From: an uncultured Burkholderiales bacterium
Lineage (GTDB): Bacteria > Pseudomonadota > Gammaproteobacteria > Burkholderiales > Burkholderiaceae_C
Direction of reading: 5' to 3'
Assembly (NCBI GenBank): GCA_937871935.1
Contig: CALMQI010000080.1
Span: 1-44,557 of the forward strand
DNA: 44,557 nucleotides
Shown here: piece by piece, positions 8,392 to 15,276 of the stretch
Layout of the letters: each line of letters starts with the position of its first letter
How positions within the stretch are numbered: position 1 is the first letter of the stretch
Position numbers and translations under genes: made by a program
Notes under the pieces: generated by a model
Database searches by the model: none
Told to the model about the DNA's origin: nothing
The model's input: only the letters and a program-made list of their open reading frames with translations

Positions 8392-8880
8392 GTGCCCGGC
8401 GAATCGGCTTTCGTCGGCATCGGTTCCAACCTGGACGATCCGCGTGGCCAGGTACTGCGCGGTCTGCGCGCGCTCGAGACGCTGCCACGCAGCACGCTGC
8501 TGCGGCGCTCGCCGCTGTACCGTAGCGCACCGGTCGACGCCGACGGGCCCGACTTCGTCAATGCCGTCGCGCTGCTGCGGACCGGGCTGACTGCACTGGA
8601 ACTGCTTGCCGCCCTGCAGGCGATCGAGCAGCGCCACGGCCGCGTGCGCAGCGGCCACCACGCGCCGCGCACGCTCGACCTCGACCTGCTGCTCTACGGC
8701 ACGCAGTCGATCGACGGGCCGGCGCTGCGCGTGCCGCATCCGCGGCTGCAACAGCGCGCCTTCGTGCTGCGGCCGTTGCTCGACATCGACCCCACGCTGA
8801 CGGCGCCGGGCCTGGGGTCGCTCGCCGGGTGGCTCGACGCGACGCGCGAGCAGCGGCTGCAACGCATCGAGGACTCCTGA
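8392..8880 (+). CDS. folK: 6-hydroxymethyl-7,8-dihydropterin pyrophosphokinase
   Basis: FolK transfers pyrophosphate from ATP to 6-hydroxymethyl-dihydropterin in folate synthesis. The 162-residue product has the N-terminal FVGIGSNLDDPRGQVLRGL and the family signature APRTLDLDLLLYG, including the metal-binding aspartates. PHPRLQQRAFVLRPLLDI is also typical. Start is GTG 8392, with GAGG six bases upstream; the long ORF in the track reaching back to 7843 is an out-of-frame shadow of pcnB. It follows pcnB by 8 bp, a widespread proteobacterial pairing. Confidence 0.95.
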   Translation: MPGESAFVGIGSNLDDPRGQVLRGLRALETLPRSTLLRRSPLYRSAPVDADGPDFVNAVALLRTGLTALELLAALQAIEQRHGRVRSGHHAPRTLDLDLLLYGTQSIDGPALRVPHPRLQQRAFVLRPLLDIDPTLTAPGLGSLAGWLDATREQRLQRIEDS

Positions 8881-8881
8881 G

Positions 8882-9241
8882 ATGGTCATGACCTTCAACA
8901 CCTCCCTTGCGCTGACGATCGGCCTGCTCGCCGCGTCGAATGTCTTCATGACCTTCGCCTGGTATGGGCATCTCAAGCACCTGAATCAGCAACCCTGGCT
9001 CTGGGCTGCGCTGATCAGCTGGGGCATCGCCTTGTTCGAGTACCTGCTGCAGGTGCCGGCCAACCGCATCGGGTTTGCAAGCGGGTTGTCGCTCGCGCAG
9101 CTGAAGATCACGCAGGAAGTCATCACGTTGTCGGTTTTCGTGCCGTTTGCCGTGCTGTACATGCAGCAGCCGCTGAAATGGGACTATCTGTGGGCGACAC
9201 TGTGCCTCTGCGGGGCCGTCTACTTCATCTTCCGATCCTGA
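8882..9241 (+). CDS. DUF486 / DMT-like small membrane protein
   Basis: A 119-residue inner-membrane protein with four predicted hydrophobic helices, matching DUF486 in the drug/metabolite transporter superfamily. Recognisable segments are the N-terminal GLLAASNVFMTFAWYGHLKH, the EYLLQVPANRIG motif and FVPFAVLYM near the C terminus. No transported substrate is known for the family. It begins one base after the folK stop, so it is likely on the same transcript. Confidence 0.9.
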   Translation: MVMTFNTSLALTIGLLAASNVFMTFAWYGHLKHLNQQPWLWAALISWGIALFEYLLQVPANRIGFASGLSLAQLKITQEVITLSVFVPFAVLYMQQPLKWDYLWATLCLCGAVYFIFRS

Positions 9242-9251
9242 TTCGCCGACC

Positions 9252-9899
9252 ATGAAGCGTTACCGCCACATCGCCGTCGAGGGGCCGATCGGAGCGGGCA
9301 AGAGCACGCTGGCGTCGCTGCTCGCACCGCCGCTAGGAGCCGAGTTGCTGCTGGAGCGGCCGCACGAGAACCCCTTCCTGAAGGACTTCTACGTCGACGG
9401 CGGGCGCTTCGCGTTCCAGACGCAGCTGTTCTTCCTGTTCCAGCGCATCGAGCAGTACCGCGCGCTCACGCAGCCGGGCATGTTCGCGCCGCTGGTGGTC
9501 AGTGACTTCATGTTCGACAAGGACCGCCTGTTCGCACGGCTCACGCTGTCGGACGAGGAGTTCCGGCTGTACTCTCAGATCCACGCGCAGATGGCGCCGC
9601 ACATGCCGCAGCCCGACCTGGTGATCTGGCTCGACGGGCCGACCGTGGCATTGCGCGAGCGCATTCACCGGCGCGGCCGGCCGATGGAGCGGCGCATCGA
9701 GAGCGAATACCTGCATGCGCTGGGCGAGGCCTACGGCGAGTACTTCGACGCACACCCGGCGCTGCCGGTGCTGATGATCGACATCGACCGCTTCGATCCG
9801 CTGCGACGGCCGGGCGACGTGCAGCGACTGCTCGACCACATCGCGCGCTTCGAAGGGCCCCGCGAGGGCTGGGACAGCCCGCCTACAATCACTGGTTGA
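9252..9899 (+). CDS. Deoxynucleoside kinase family protein
   Basis: A 215-residue P-loop kinase of the deoxyadenosine/deoxyguanosine kinase family, phosphorylating deoxynucleosides for nucleotide salvage. The Walker A is GPIGAGKST at residues 11-19, followed by ENPFLKDFY, FFLFQRIEQY and the DRLFARLTL region. The catalytic SDFMFDKDRLF stretch (family usually has an acidic-Arg motif) and the lid RRGRPMERRI are present. Start ATG 9252 is 10 bp after the DUF486 stop. Linkage with folK is common in betaproteobacteria. Substrate preference cannot be read from the sequence. Confidence 0.9.
   Translation: MKRYRHIAVEGPIGAGKSTLASLLAPPLGAELLLERPHENPFLKDFYVDGGRFAFQTQLFFLFQRIEQYRALTQPGMFAPLVVSDFMFDKDRLFARLTLSDEEFRLYSQIHAQMAPHMPQPDLVIWLDGPTVALRERIHRRGRPMERRIESEYLHALGEAYGEYFDAHPALPVLMIDIDRFDPLRRPGDVQRLLDHIARFEGPREGWDSPPTITG
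9884..9889 (+). promoter_or_regulatory. -10-like hexamer TACAAT for the DUF47-pit pair
   Basis: TACAAT lies inside the last codons of the kinase gene and predicts a start near 9896, with a leader of about 70 nt before the DUF47 gene. A small inverted repeat (CACTGG at 9890-9895, CCAGTG at 9901-9906) overlaps the predicted start. Confidence 0.4.
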
Positions 9900-9966
9900 T
9901 CCAGTGCCGGAAGCGGCCCGCGCCAGGCGGTGCGCCGACGGACCTTTCAGTCCGGGAGACCAGGCG

Positions 9967-10617
9967 ATGCTGTTCGGCAAGCTGCTGCCGCGGGAAGGCA
10001 ACTTCTTCGAGATGTTCAACGAGCACGGGCGGCTGATCGCCCAGGGTGCTCGGTCGTTCATGGGCCTGGTCGAGAACTACACCGACGCCACGCTGCGCGA
10101 GAAGTTCGCCGCCGAGGTCGACTCGGCCGAGCGCGCGGCCGACAAGATCACTGCCGAGGTCAGCCGCCAGCTGCACAAGACCTTCATCACGCCGATCGAC
10201 CGTGAGCAGATCCACGGCCTCATCAACGCGCTCGACGACGTGCTCGACCTGCTGCAGGATTCCGCCGAGACCCTGTCGCTGTACGACGTGCGTGAACTCA
10301 CCGAAGACGTGGTCCGGCTCGGCGATCTGTCGCACAAGTGCTGCGAACGCGTGCAGCACGCGGTGAGCCTGCTGCCCAGGATCAGCGAGGCCGCGGTGGC
10401 CGAGGCCGCGCTGAAGACCTGCGAAGAGATCGATCGCCTGGAATCCGATGCCGACCGGGTGATGCGCTCGGCGATCTCGCGTCTCTTTCGCGACGAGCGG
10501 GTCGACACGCGCGAGCTGATCAAGCTGAAGGCCGTCTACGAGCATCTCGAGTCGATCACCGACCGCTGCGAGGATGTGGCCAATCTGATCGAGGGCATCG
10601 TCCTCGAGAATTCCTGA
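9967..10617 (+). CDS. DUF47 (TIGR00153) PhoU-like protein
   Basis: A 216-residue all-helical protein of the DUF47/PhoU-like family that usually accompanies PiT transporters and is thought to control or assist them. Family features include the N-terminal LLPREGNFFEMFNEH, repeated acidic helices such as ADKITAEVSRQLHKTFITP and IDREQIHGLINALDDVLD, and the C-terminal ITDRCEDVANLIEGIV. The start is taken at ATG 9967 because the MLFGKLLPRE start matches the family; the track's extra 21 residues are upstream read-through. The pit gene follows after 12 bp, so they form a two-gene unit. Confidence 0.92.
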   Translation: MLFGKLLPREGNFFEMFNEHGRLIAQGARSFMGLVENYTDATLREKFAAEVDSAERAADKITAEVSRQLHKTFITPIDREQIHGLINALDDVLDLLQDSAETLSLYDVRELTEDVVRLGDLSHKCCERVQHAVSLLPRISEAAVAEAALKTCEEIDRLESDADRVMRSAISRLFRDERVDTRELIKLKAVYEHLESITDRCEDVANLIEGIVLENS

Positions 10618-10629
10618 GCGCGCGGCTCC

Positions 10630-11640
10630 GTGCAGACCGTCCAGATCGGGTTCTGGGTCGTTGCCATGCTGGTCATGCTGGCAATCGCGTTCGACTTCAT
10701 GAATGGCTTCCACGACGCGGCGAACTCGATTGCCACCGTCGTCTCCACCGGCGTGTTGAAGCCGCACCAGGCGGTGGCCTTTGCCGCGGTGTTCAACTTC
10801 ATCGCGATCCTCGTGTTCCAGCTCAAGGTAGCGGCCACCGTCGGCAAAGGCATCGTCGATCCCGGCGAGGTGGATCACTACGTGGTGTTCGGCGCCCTCG
10901 TCGGGGCGATCGTCTGGAACGTCATCACCTGGTTGTATGGCATCCCGTCGAGCTCGTCGCATGCCCTGATCGGCGGCATCGTCGGCGCGGTGATCGCCAA
11001 AGGCGGCGCCAGCAACCTGATCGGCGGCGGCGTGTTCAAGACGGTGGCCTTCATCTTCGTGTCGCCGCTGCTCGGCTTCCTGCTCGCATCGCTGATGATG
11101 GTGGTGGTCGCGTGGACCTGTCGCCGCTCGTCACCGCTGCGGGTGGACAACTGGTTTCGCCGCCTGCAGCTGGTGTCGGCCGGCCTGTACTCGCTCGGCC
11201 ACGGCGGCAACGATGCTCAGAAGACCATCGGCATCATCTGGATGCTGCTGGTGGCAGCCGGCTACGTGGCGGCCACCGACAAGGCACCGCCCAACTGGGT
11301 GATCTGGAGCTGCTACCTGGCGATCGCGCTGGGCACGCTGTTCGGCGGCTGGCGCATCGTGAAGACGATGGGCCAGCGCATCACCAAGTTGAAGCCCGTC
11401 GGCGGCTTCTGCGCCGAAACGGGCGGGGCGATGACGCTGTTTCTCGCCTCGGCGCTCGGCATCCCGGTGTCGACCACCCACACCATCACCGGAGCCATCG
11501 TCGGCGTCGGCTCGGTGCGCCATCCGTCGGCGGTGCGCTGGGGCGTGGCCGGCAACATCGTGTGGGCCTGGATCTTCACGATTCCGGCGTCGGCCTTCAT
11601 GGCCGCGGTGGCCTACTGGATCAGCCTGAGCTTCCTGTAG
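10630..11640 (+). CDS. pit: Low-affinity inorganic phosphate transporter (PiT family)
   Basis: PiT proteins import metal-phosphate complexes driven by the proton gradient. The 336-residue inner-membrane protein carries both inverted family repeats: DFMNGFHDAANSIATVVSTG near residue 20 and GGNDAQKTIGIIWM near 195, plus VSTTHTITGAIVGVG near 280. About ten hydrophobic helices are visible. Translation starts at GTG 10630, 12 bp after DUF47. The 3' end overlaps the convergent membrane-protein gene by 20 bp. Sulfate or other anions are possible substrates, but the signature is that of phosphate carriers. Confidence 0.93.
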   Translation: MQTVQIGFWVVAMLVMLAIAFDFMNGFHDAANSIATVVSTGVLKPHQAVAFAAVFNFIAILVFQLKVAATVGKGIVDPGEVDHYVVFGALVGAIVWNVITWLYGIPSSSSHALIGGIVGAVIAKGGASNLIGGGVFKTVAFIFVSPLLGFLLASLMMVVVAWTCRRSSPLRVDNWFRRLQLVSAGLYSLGHGGNDAQKTIGIIWMLLVAAGYVAATDKAPPNWVIWSCYLAIALGTLFGGWRIVKTMGQRITKLKPVGGFCAETGGAMTLFLASALGIPVSTTHTITGAIVGVGSVRHPSAVRWGVAGNIVWAWIFTIPASAFMAAVAYWISLSFL

Positions 11641-12091
11641 CGCTGCCGAACCCGGCGTCGGCCGTGCGTGGTTGCTGCTGCCACTCGAAGAAGCGCTGGC
11701 CGGTGAACGCGATCGTGCCGATCAGCACACCGCCACCCAGCAGCAGCGCGGCGATGGCACCGAGCACCGGCCACCAGCGTGTGCCGTGCGACGCCCGCCC
11801 GGGGTTGTAGCGGGCATCCCATCGCTCGTCGGGTGTCAGGCCGATCACGATGGCCGACAGCATGCCGATCGTCAGCATCACGCCGAGCAGCGGAACCAGC
11901 AGCGTGGCCAGCGTGTCGTCCTGACCGAACGTGCGCATGCGCCAGACGCCGTACAGGCCGAGCGCAGTCGGCCATGGATGCAACCAGGCGAGCGGGTCGC
12001 GCCCGCCGTGCAGATACAGGCGCTGCCCGCCAAAGGCGCCGCCGACCACCGCGATCCAGGTCGCCACCGACTTGGAGCGGTAGCCGCTCAT
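11621..12091 (-). CDS. TM2-domain-like membrane protein, function unknown
   Basis: A 156-residue inner-membrane protein. Residues 8-60 resemble a TM2 domain (VATWIAVVGGAFGGQRLYLHGG, with a Gly-rich turn and a second hydrophobic stretch). Two further hydrophobic helices follow near 70-95 and 120-140, separated by an LTPDERWDARYNP loop. The start is ATG 12091; the longer ORF in the track has 30 extra residues with no family feature. That ATG overlaps the TGA of a 38-codon ORF in another frame (ATGA). The gene converges on pit and overlaps its last 20 bp. TM2 proteins have no common biochemical function, so none is assigned. Confidence 0.75.
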   Translation of the reverse strand: MSGYRSKSVATWIAVVGGAFGGQRLYLHGGRDPLAWLHPWPTALGLYGVWRMRTFGQDDTLATLLVPLLGVMLTIGMLSAIVIGLTPDERWDARYNPGRASHGTRWWPVLGAIAALLLGGGVLIGTIAFTGQRFFEWQQQPRTADAGFGSATGSSG

Positions 12092-12204
12092 GGATTCCCC
12101 TCCAACGGCCGGCGGCCGAAGCTCCGGTACTTGACGTCGGAGCGGATCGCGGTGATCTCGGGCAGGGCATCCGGCATACACGGTCGGAGCGACAGGGCGG
12201 GCAT
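12088..12204 (-). CDS. Possible small protein (38 aa) coupled to the TM2-like gene
   Basis: This minus-strand ORF starts at ATG 12204 (or ATG 12177, giving 29 residues) and ends with a TGA overlapping the downstream ATG as ATGA. The translated product contains LPEITAIRSDVKYRSFGRRP, a mixed, protein-like composition unlike the Arg/Ala-rich shadow frames nearby. I do not recognise it, and it is too short for the ORF track. It could be a genuine coupled small gene, a leader peptide, or chance. The rpsP promoter lies just upstream on the other strand. Confidence 0.35.
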   Translation of the reverse strand: MPALSLRPCMPDALPEITAIRSDVKYRSFGRRPLEGNP

Positions 12205-12232
12205 CGAAAGCGGGCGAAACCGATGGGACGCA

Positions 12233-12238
12233 TATAAT
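12233..12238 (+). promoter_or_regulatory. Consensus -10 TATAAT for the rpsP operon
   Basis: A perfect TATAAT predicts initiation near 12245 and a leader of about 141 nt before rpsP. The -35 position holds no clear match. Confidence 0.65.
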
Positions 12239-12240
12239 GC

Positions 12241-12345
12241 CCGGCTTTGGCGCCGGTCCGACACCAAGCGGGCACGTATCTAACGAGCGCCATGCGTGAT
12301 GGCCCCACAGGCCATCGACCCGATTGACCGAGCCGGAGGTGTCTC
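12241..12345 (+). promoter_or_regulatory. Structured rpsP mRNA leader
   Basis: Three hairpins can be drawn. The first is CCGGC (12241-12245) with GCCGG (12252-12256). The second is GATGGCC (12298-12304) with GGCCATC (12310-12316), a perfect 7-bp stem. The third pairs GCCGGAG with CTCCCGGC around 12330-12350 and buries a GGAGGT sequence. A short 11-codon reading frame starts at ATG 12292. The arrangement may serve ribosomal-protein feedback, but no known leader family was recognised. Confidence 0.4.
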
Positions 12346-12385
12346 CCGGCGTTGGCGATCACGAACTGACGGACGACACTCAATC

Positions 12386-12649
12386 ATGGTCGTGATTCGA
12401 CTGGCTCGCGGCGGCGCCAACAAGCGGCCCTTCTACAACATCGTGGTGTCCGATTCGCGCTCGCGGCGCGACGGCAACTTCATCGAGCGGCTCGGCTTCT
12501 ACAACCCGATGGCCGCCGGCGGCGAGCAGCCGCTGCGCTTGGCGCTCGATCGTATCAACTACTGGGCCGGCGTCGGCGCGCAGCTGTCGCCCACCGTCAA
12601 GCGGCTGGTCGGCCAGGCCCAAGCGCAGACGGCGGCTCCCGCCGCCTGA
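12386..12649 (+). CDS. rpsP: 30S ribosomal protein S16
   Basis: S16 is a small 30S protein needed for efficient subunit assembly. The 87-residue product begins [20 protein letters not shown] and contains the family's [22 protein letters not shown]. The C terminus is a short Ala/Gln tail. ATG 12386 gives the standard start; the track's 30 extra residues are leader sequence. It is the first gene of rpsP-rimM-trmD, with rimM 41 bp downstream and a hairpin between. Confidence 0.97.
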   Translation: MVVIRLARGGANKRPFYNIVVSDSRSRRDGNFIERLGFYNPMAAGGEQPLRLALDRINYWAGVGAQLSPTVKRLVGQAQAQTAAPAA

Positions 12650-12656
12650 GCGCGCG

Positions 12657-12674
12657 GGCGGGCTTGGGCCCGCC
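12657..12674 (+). other. Hairpin between rpsP and rimM
   Basis: GGCGGGC (12657-12663) pairs with GCCCGCC (12668-12674) across a TTGG loop. No T-run follows, so it is unlikely to be a full terminator. It lies 16 nt before the rimM GTG and could lower rimM output relative to S16 or protect the rpsP 3' end. Confidence 0.6.
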
Positions 12675-12690
12675 GTCAAGCGGACCTGTC

Positions 12691-13275
12691 GTGAATCCGG
12701 TCGTGGCCCCCGCACCCGCCGCGGTGCCGTGGCCCGACGACGCGGTCGAGGTCGGCCGCGTGCTCGACGCCTGGGGCATCAAGGGCTGGATCAGGGTGCA
12801 GCCCTACGCCGCGCAGCCGCAGGTGCTGCTGCGCTCGCGCCGGTGGTTCCTCGATGCCGGCGACGCGTCACCGCTGGTGTCCACGCGCCGGCAGTCGGTG
12901 GACGTTACCGCCGCCAAGGTGCATGGCGAAGGCATCGTGGCCAGCGTGGCCCAGTGCGCCGATCGCACGGCCGCCGAGACGCTGCGCGGTGCCCGCGTGT
13001 TCGTTTCGCGAGGCGCGTTTCCGGCCGCCGATGTCGACGAGTACTACTGGGTCGATCTGATCGGCGCCAGCGTCGTCAACCGGCAGGGCGAGGCGCTCGG
13101 CATCGTGCGGGAACTGCTCGACACCGGTGCGCACAGTGTGCTGGTCGTGTCTGCCGATCCGTCGACGGGCGCCGACACGGCGGCCGAACGGCTGATCCCG
13201 TTCGTCGCCGCTTACGTCGACCAGGTCGACCTGGCAGCACGGCGGATCGTCGTCGACTGGGGGCTCGACTACTAG
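12691..13275 (+). CDS. rimM: Ribosome maturation factor RimM
   Basis: RimM binds S19 in the 30S head and assists 16S rRNA maturation. The 194-residue protein has the N-terminal RimM domain (VEVGRVLDAWGIKGWIRVQP) and a C-terminal PRC barrel beginning at EYYWVDLIGASVVN. GTG 12691 is preferred over the track's TTG 12664, which lies inside a stable hairpin. trmD starts 4 bp after the stop, so translation is probably coupled. Confidence 0.95.
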   Translation: MNPVVAPAPAAVPWPDDAVEVGRVLDAWGIKGWIRVQPYAAQPQVLLRSRRWFLDAGDASPLVSTRRQSVDVTAAKVHGEGIVASVAQCADRTAAETLRGARVFVSRGAFPAADVDEYYWVDLIGASVVNRQGEALGIVRELLDTGAHSVLVVSADPSTGADTAAERLIPFVAAYVDQVDLAARRIVVDWGLDY

Positions 13276-13279
13276 ATCG

Positions 13280-14038
13280 ATGGCACGGATGCGCTTCGAC
13301 GTCATCACTCTGTTCCCCGAATTGTTCACGCCGCACCTCGAGGTCGGCGTGACGCGCCGCGCGTTCCACGGGGGCGGCGTCGACGTGCGACTGTGGCCGC
13401 TGCGCGAGCATGCCAGCGACGCCTATCGCCGCGTCGACGATCGCCCGTTCGGCGGCGGCCCGGGCATGGTGATGCTGGCCGAGCCGCTGCAGCGCGCGCT
13501 GACCGCCGTGCGACAGGATCGCGCTTCGCCGGCCCCGCTGATCCACTTCACCCCCACCGGCCGGCGGCTCGACCAGGCGCTGGTGCGCGAGCTCGCCGCA
13601 GGCGACGGAGCGGTGCTGCTGTGCGGGCGCTACGAAGGGGTCGACCAGCGATTCCTCGACGCGCATGTGGAGCTCGAGATCAGCCTCGGCGACTTCGTGC
13701 TGTCGGGCGGCGAATTGCCTGCACTGGCCCTGCTCGATGCGGTGGCCCGCTTGCAGCCCGGCGTGCTGACCGAAGCGTCGCACCGGCAGGACAGCTTCTC
13801 GGACGGCCTGCTCGAGGGCCCGCAGTACAGCCGACCCGAGCAACTGACCGGGCCGCAGGGGCCGGTTGCGGTGCCGCCGGTTCTGCTGTCGGGGCATCAT
13901 GGCGACATCGCCCGCTGGCGGCGCGAGCAGGCGGTGCTGCTGACGGCGCGCCGTCGGCCCGACTTGATCGAGGCCGCCCGCCGCCAGCACCTGCTCACCG
14001 ACGACGACGAGCGGACGATGAGGGCTGCCGGGCTATAA
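13280..14038 (+). CDS. trmD: tRNA (guanine37-N1)-methyltransferase
   Basis: TrmD transfers a methyl group from S-adenosylmethionine to N1 of G37 in tRNAs, preventing frameshifts. The 252-residue SPOUT enzyme has MRFDVITLFPELF near the start and the knot region with LLCGRYEGVDQRFLD and SLGDFVLSGGELPALAL. The substrate-binding GLLEGPQYSRPE also matches. The start may be ATG 13280 or the in-frame ATG 13289, the commoner family start. The stop codon overlaps a TATAAT that probably serves rplS. Confidence 0.96.
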   Translation: MARMRFDVITLFPELFTPHLEVGVTRRAFHGGGVDVRLWPLREHASDAYRRVDDRPFGGGPGMVMLAEPLQRALTAVRQDRASPAPLIHFTPTGRRLDQALVRELAAGDGAVLLCGRYEGVDQRFLDAHVELEISLGDFVLSGGELPALALLDAVARLQPGVLTEASHRQDSFSDGLLEGPQYSRPEQLTGPQGPVAVPPVLLSGHHGDIARWRREQAVLLTARRRPDLIEAARRQHLLTDDDERTMRAAGL

Positions 14039-14039
14039 T
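14034..14039 (+). promoter_or_regulatory. Consensus -10 TATAAT for rplS
   Basis: A perfect TATAAT overlaps the trmD stop codon and predicts a start near 14046, about 70 nt before the rplS GTG. It would let L19 be made independently of the low-abundance RimM and TrmD proteins. Confidence 0.55.
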
Positions 14040-14114
14040 CTTCGACTTTTCGATCCTCTACCGGGCGGGCTGTGAAAGCTCATCAGCGCCGGCATGATCG
14101 CCCCGGAGAAACCA

Positions 14115-14468
14115 GTGGACCTGATCCGAACTCTCGAGCAGGAAGAAATCGCCCGGCTCGGCAAGAACATCCCCGCCTTTGCGGCCGGCGACACCGTGAT
14201 CGTCAACGTCAACGTCGTCGAAGGCACGCGCAAGCGGGTGCAGGCCTACGAAGGCGTGGTGATCGCCAAGCGCAATCGCGGGCTGAACTCCAGCTTCATC
14301 GTGCGCAAGATCTCCAGCGGCGAAGGCGTGGAACGCACGTTCCAGACCTACAGCCCGCTGATCGCGTCGGTCGAGGTCAAGCGCCGCGGCGACGTGCGCC
14401 GCGCCAAGCTGTACTTCCTGCGCCAGCGCTCCGGCAAGTCGGCGCGCATCAAAGAGAAGCTGGCCTGA
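14115..14468 (+). CDS. rplS: 50S ribosomal protein L19
   Basis: L19 lies at the 30S-50S interface near the A site. The 117-residue product contains the strongly conserved [20 protein letters not shown] and [18 protein letters not shown], and ends in [16 protein letters not shown] 14115 is chosen because it has GGAGA six bases upstream and yields the standard (M)[11 protein letters not shown] start; the track's ATG at 14094 adds seven residues not typical of L19. It follows trmD by 76 bp. Confidence 0.95.
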   Translation: MDLIRTLEQEEIARLGKNIPAFAAGDTVIVNVNVVEGTRKRVQAYEGVVIAKRNRGLNSSFIVRKISSGEGVERTFQTYSPLIASVEVKRRGDVRRAKLYFLRQRSGKSARIKEKLA

Positions 14469-14525
14469 GCAGCGGTCCCGGCCGCGCATCGCCAACGGCC
14501 GCTACCGCCTCTGCATACAGCCGAC

Positions 14526-15224
14526 ATGGCCGATCGGCCGCCGCGCATCTTCGATCCACACCAGGTGCCGGTCGTCGGCACCGACGACCATTTGCCTGCC
14601 TTGCCGCAGGAGCGCCTGACGCCGCAGTCGCTGCGCGAGCGCTTCGCCGATCCGCGCGAGTGGACGCCGGAGTTCACCGGCGACGGCCGCCTGATTCGCG
14701 ATGTCGAGCCGACCGACGCGTCGGTGCTGATCCCGGTGGTCGCTCGTGACGACGGCCCGCGAATCTTGCTGACCCGGCGCACCGCACACCTGCGCGATCA
14801 TGCCGGTCAGATCAGCTTTCCCGGCGGCCGCGCCGAGGCGCACGACGACAGCGCGGTGCACACCGCGTTGCGCGAAACCGAAGAGGAAGTCGGCCTTTCG
14901 CGCGAACACGTGCAGGTGCTCGGCCAGCTCAACCCCTACACCACCGTGACCAGCTACCGCGTGACGCCGGTGGTCGCGCTGGTGCGGCCCGGCTTCACGC
15001 TCGCGCTCGATGCCTTCGAGGTCGAAGAGGCCTTCGAGGTGCCACTGAGCTTCCTGATGACGCCAGCCCACCATCGGCGTCACGCGCTGCAGTGGCAGGG
15101 CGGGCTGCGCCAGTTCCTGTCGATGCCCTGGCAGGGGCACGACCCGCTCGGCCAGCCGCGCGAGTATTTCATCTGGGGCGCCACCGCGGCGATGCTGCGC
15201 AACCTGTACTGGTTCCTGCGCTGA
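14526..15224 (+). CDS. NUDIX hydrolase, CoA pyrophosphatase family
   Basis: A 232-residue cytosolic NUDIX enzyme resembling NudL-type CoA pyrophosphatases, which split coenzyme A into 3',5'-ADP and 4'-phosphopantetheine. The core has ILLTRRTAHLRDHAGQISFP, then the Nudix box GGRAEAHDDSAVHTALRETE with EEVGL. The HAGQISFPGGR stretch upstream of the box is typical of the CoA pyrophosphatase group. An N-terminal extension of about 75 residues precedes the domain. It starts 57 bp after rplS. Substrate assignment is by family. Confidence 0.9.
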   Translation: MADRPPRIFDPHQVPVVGTDDHLPALPQERLTPQSLRERFADPREWTPEFTGDGRLIRDVEPTDASVLIPVVARDDGPRILLTRRTAHLRDHAGQISFPGGRAEAHDDSAVHTALRETEEEVGLSREHVQVLGQLNPYTTVTSYRVTPVVALVRPGFTLALDAFEVEEAFEVPLSFLMTPAHHRRHALQWQGGLRQFLSMPWQGHDPLGQPREYFIWGATAAMLRNLYWFLR

Positions 15225-15276
15225 ACAGGCCGCGCCGACGGCTCGTTATCATGCGCGAGCCTATGGAGGTCACGGC

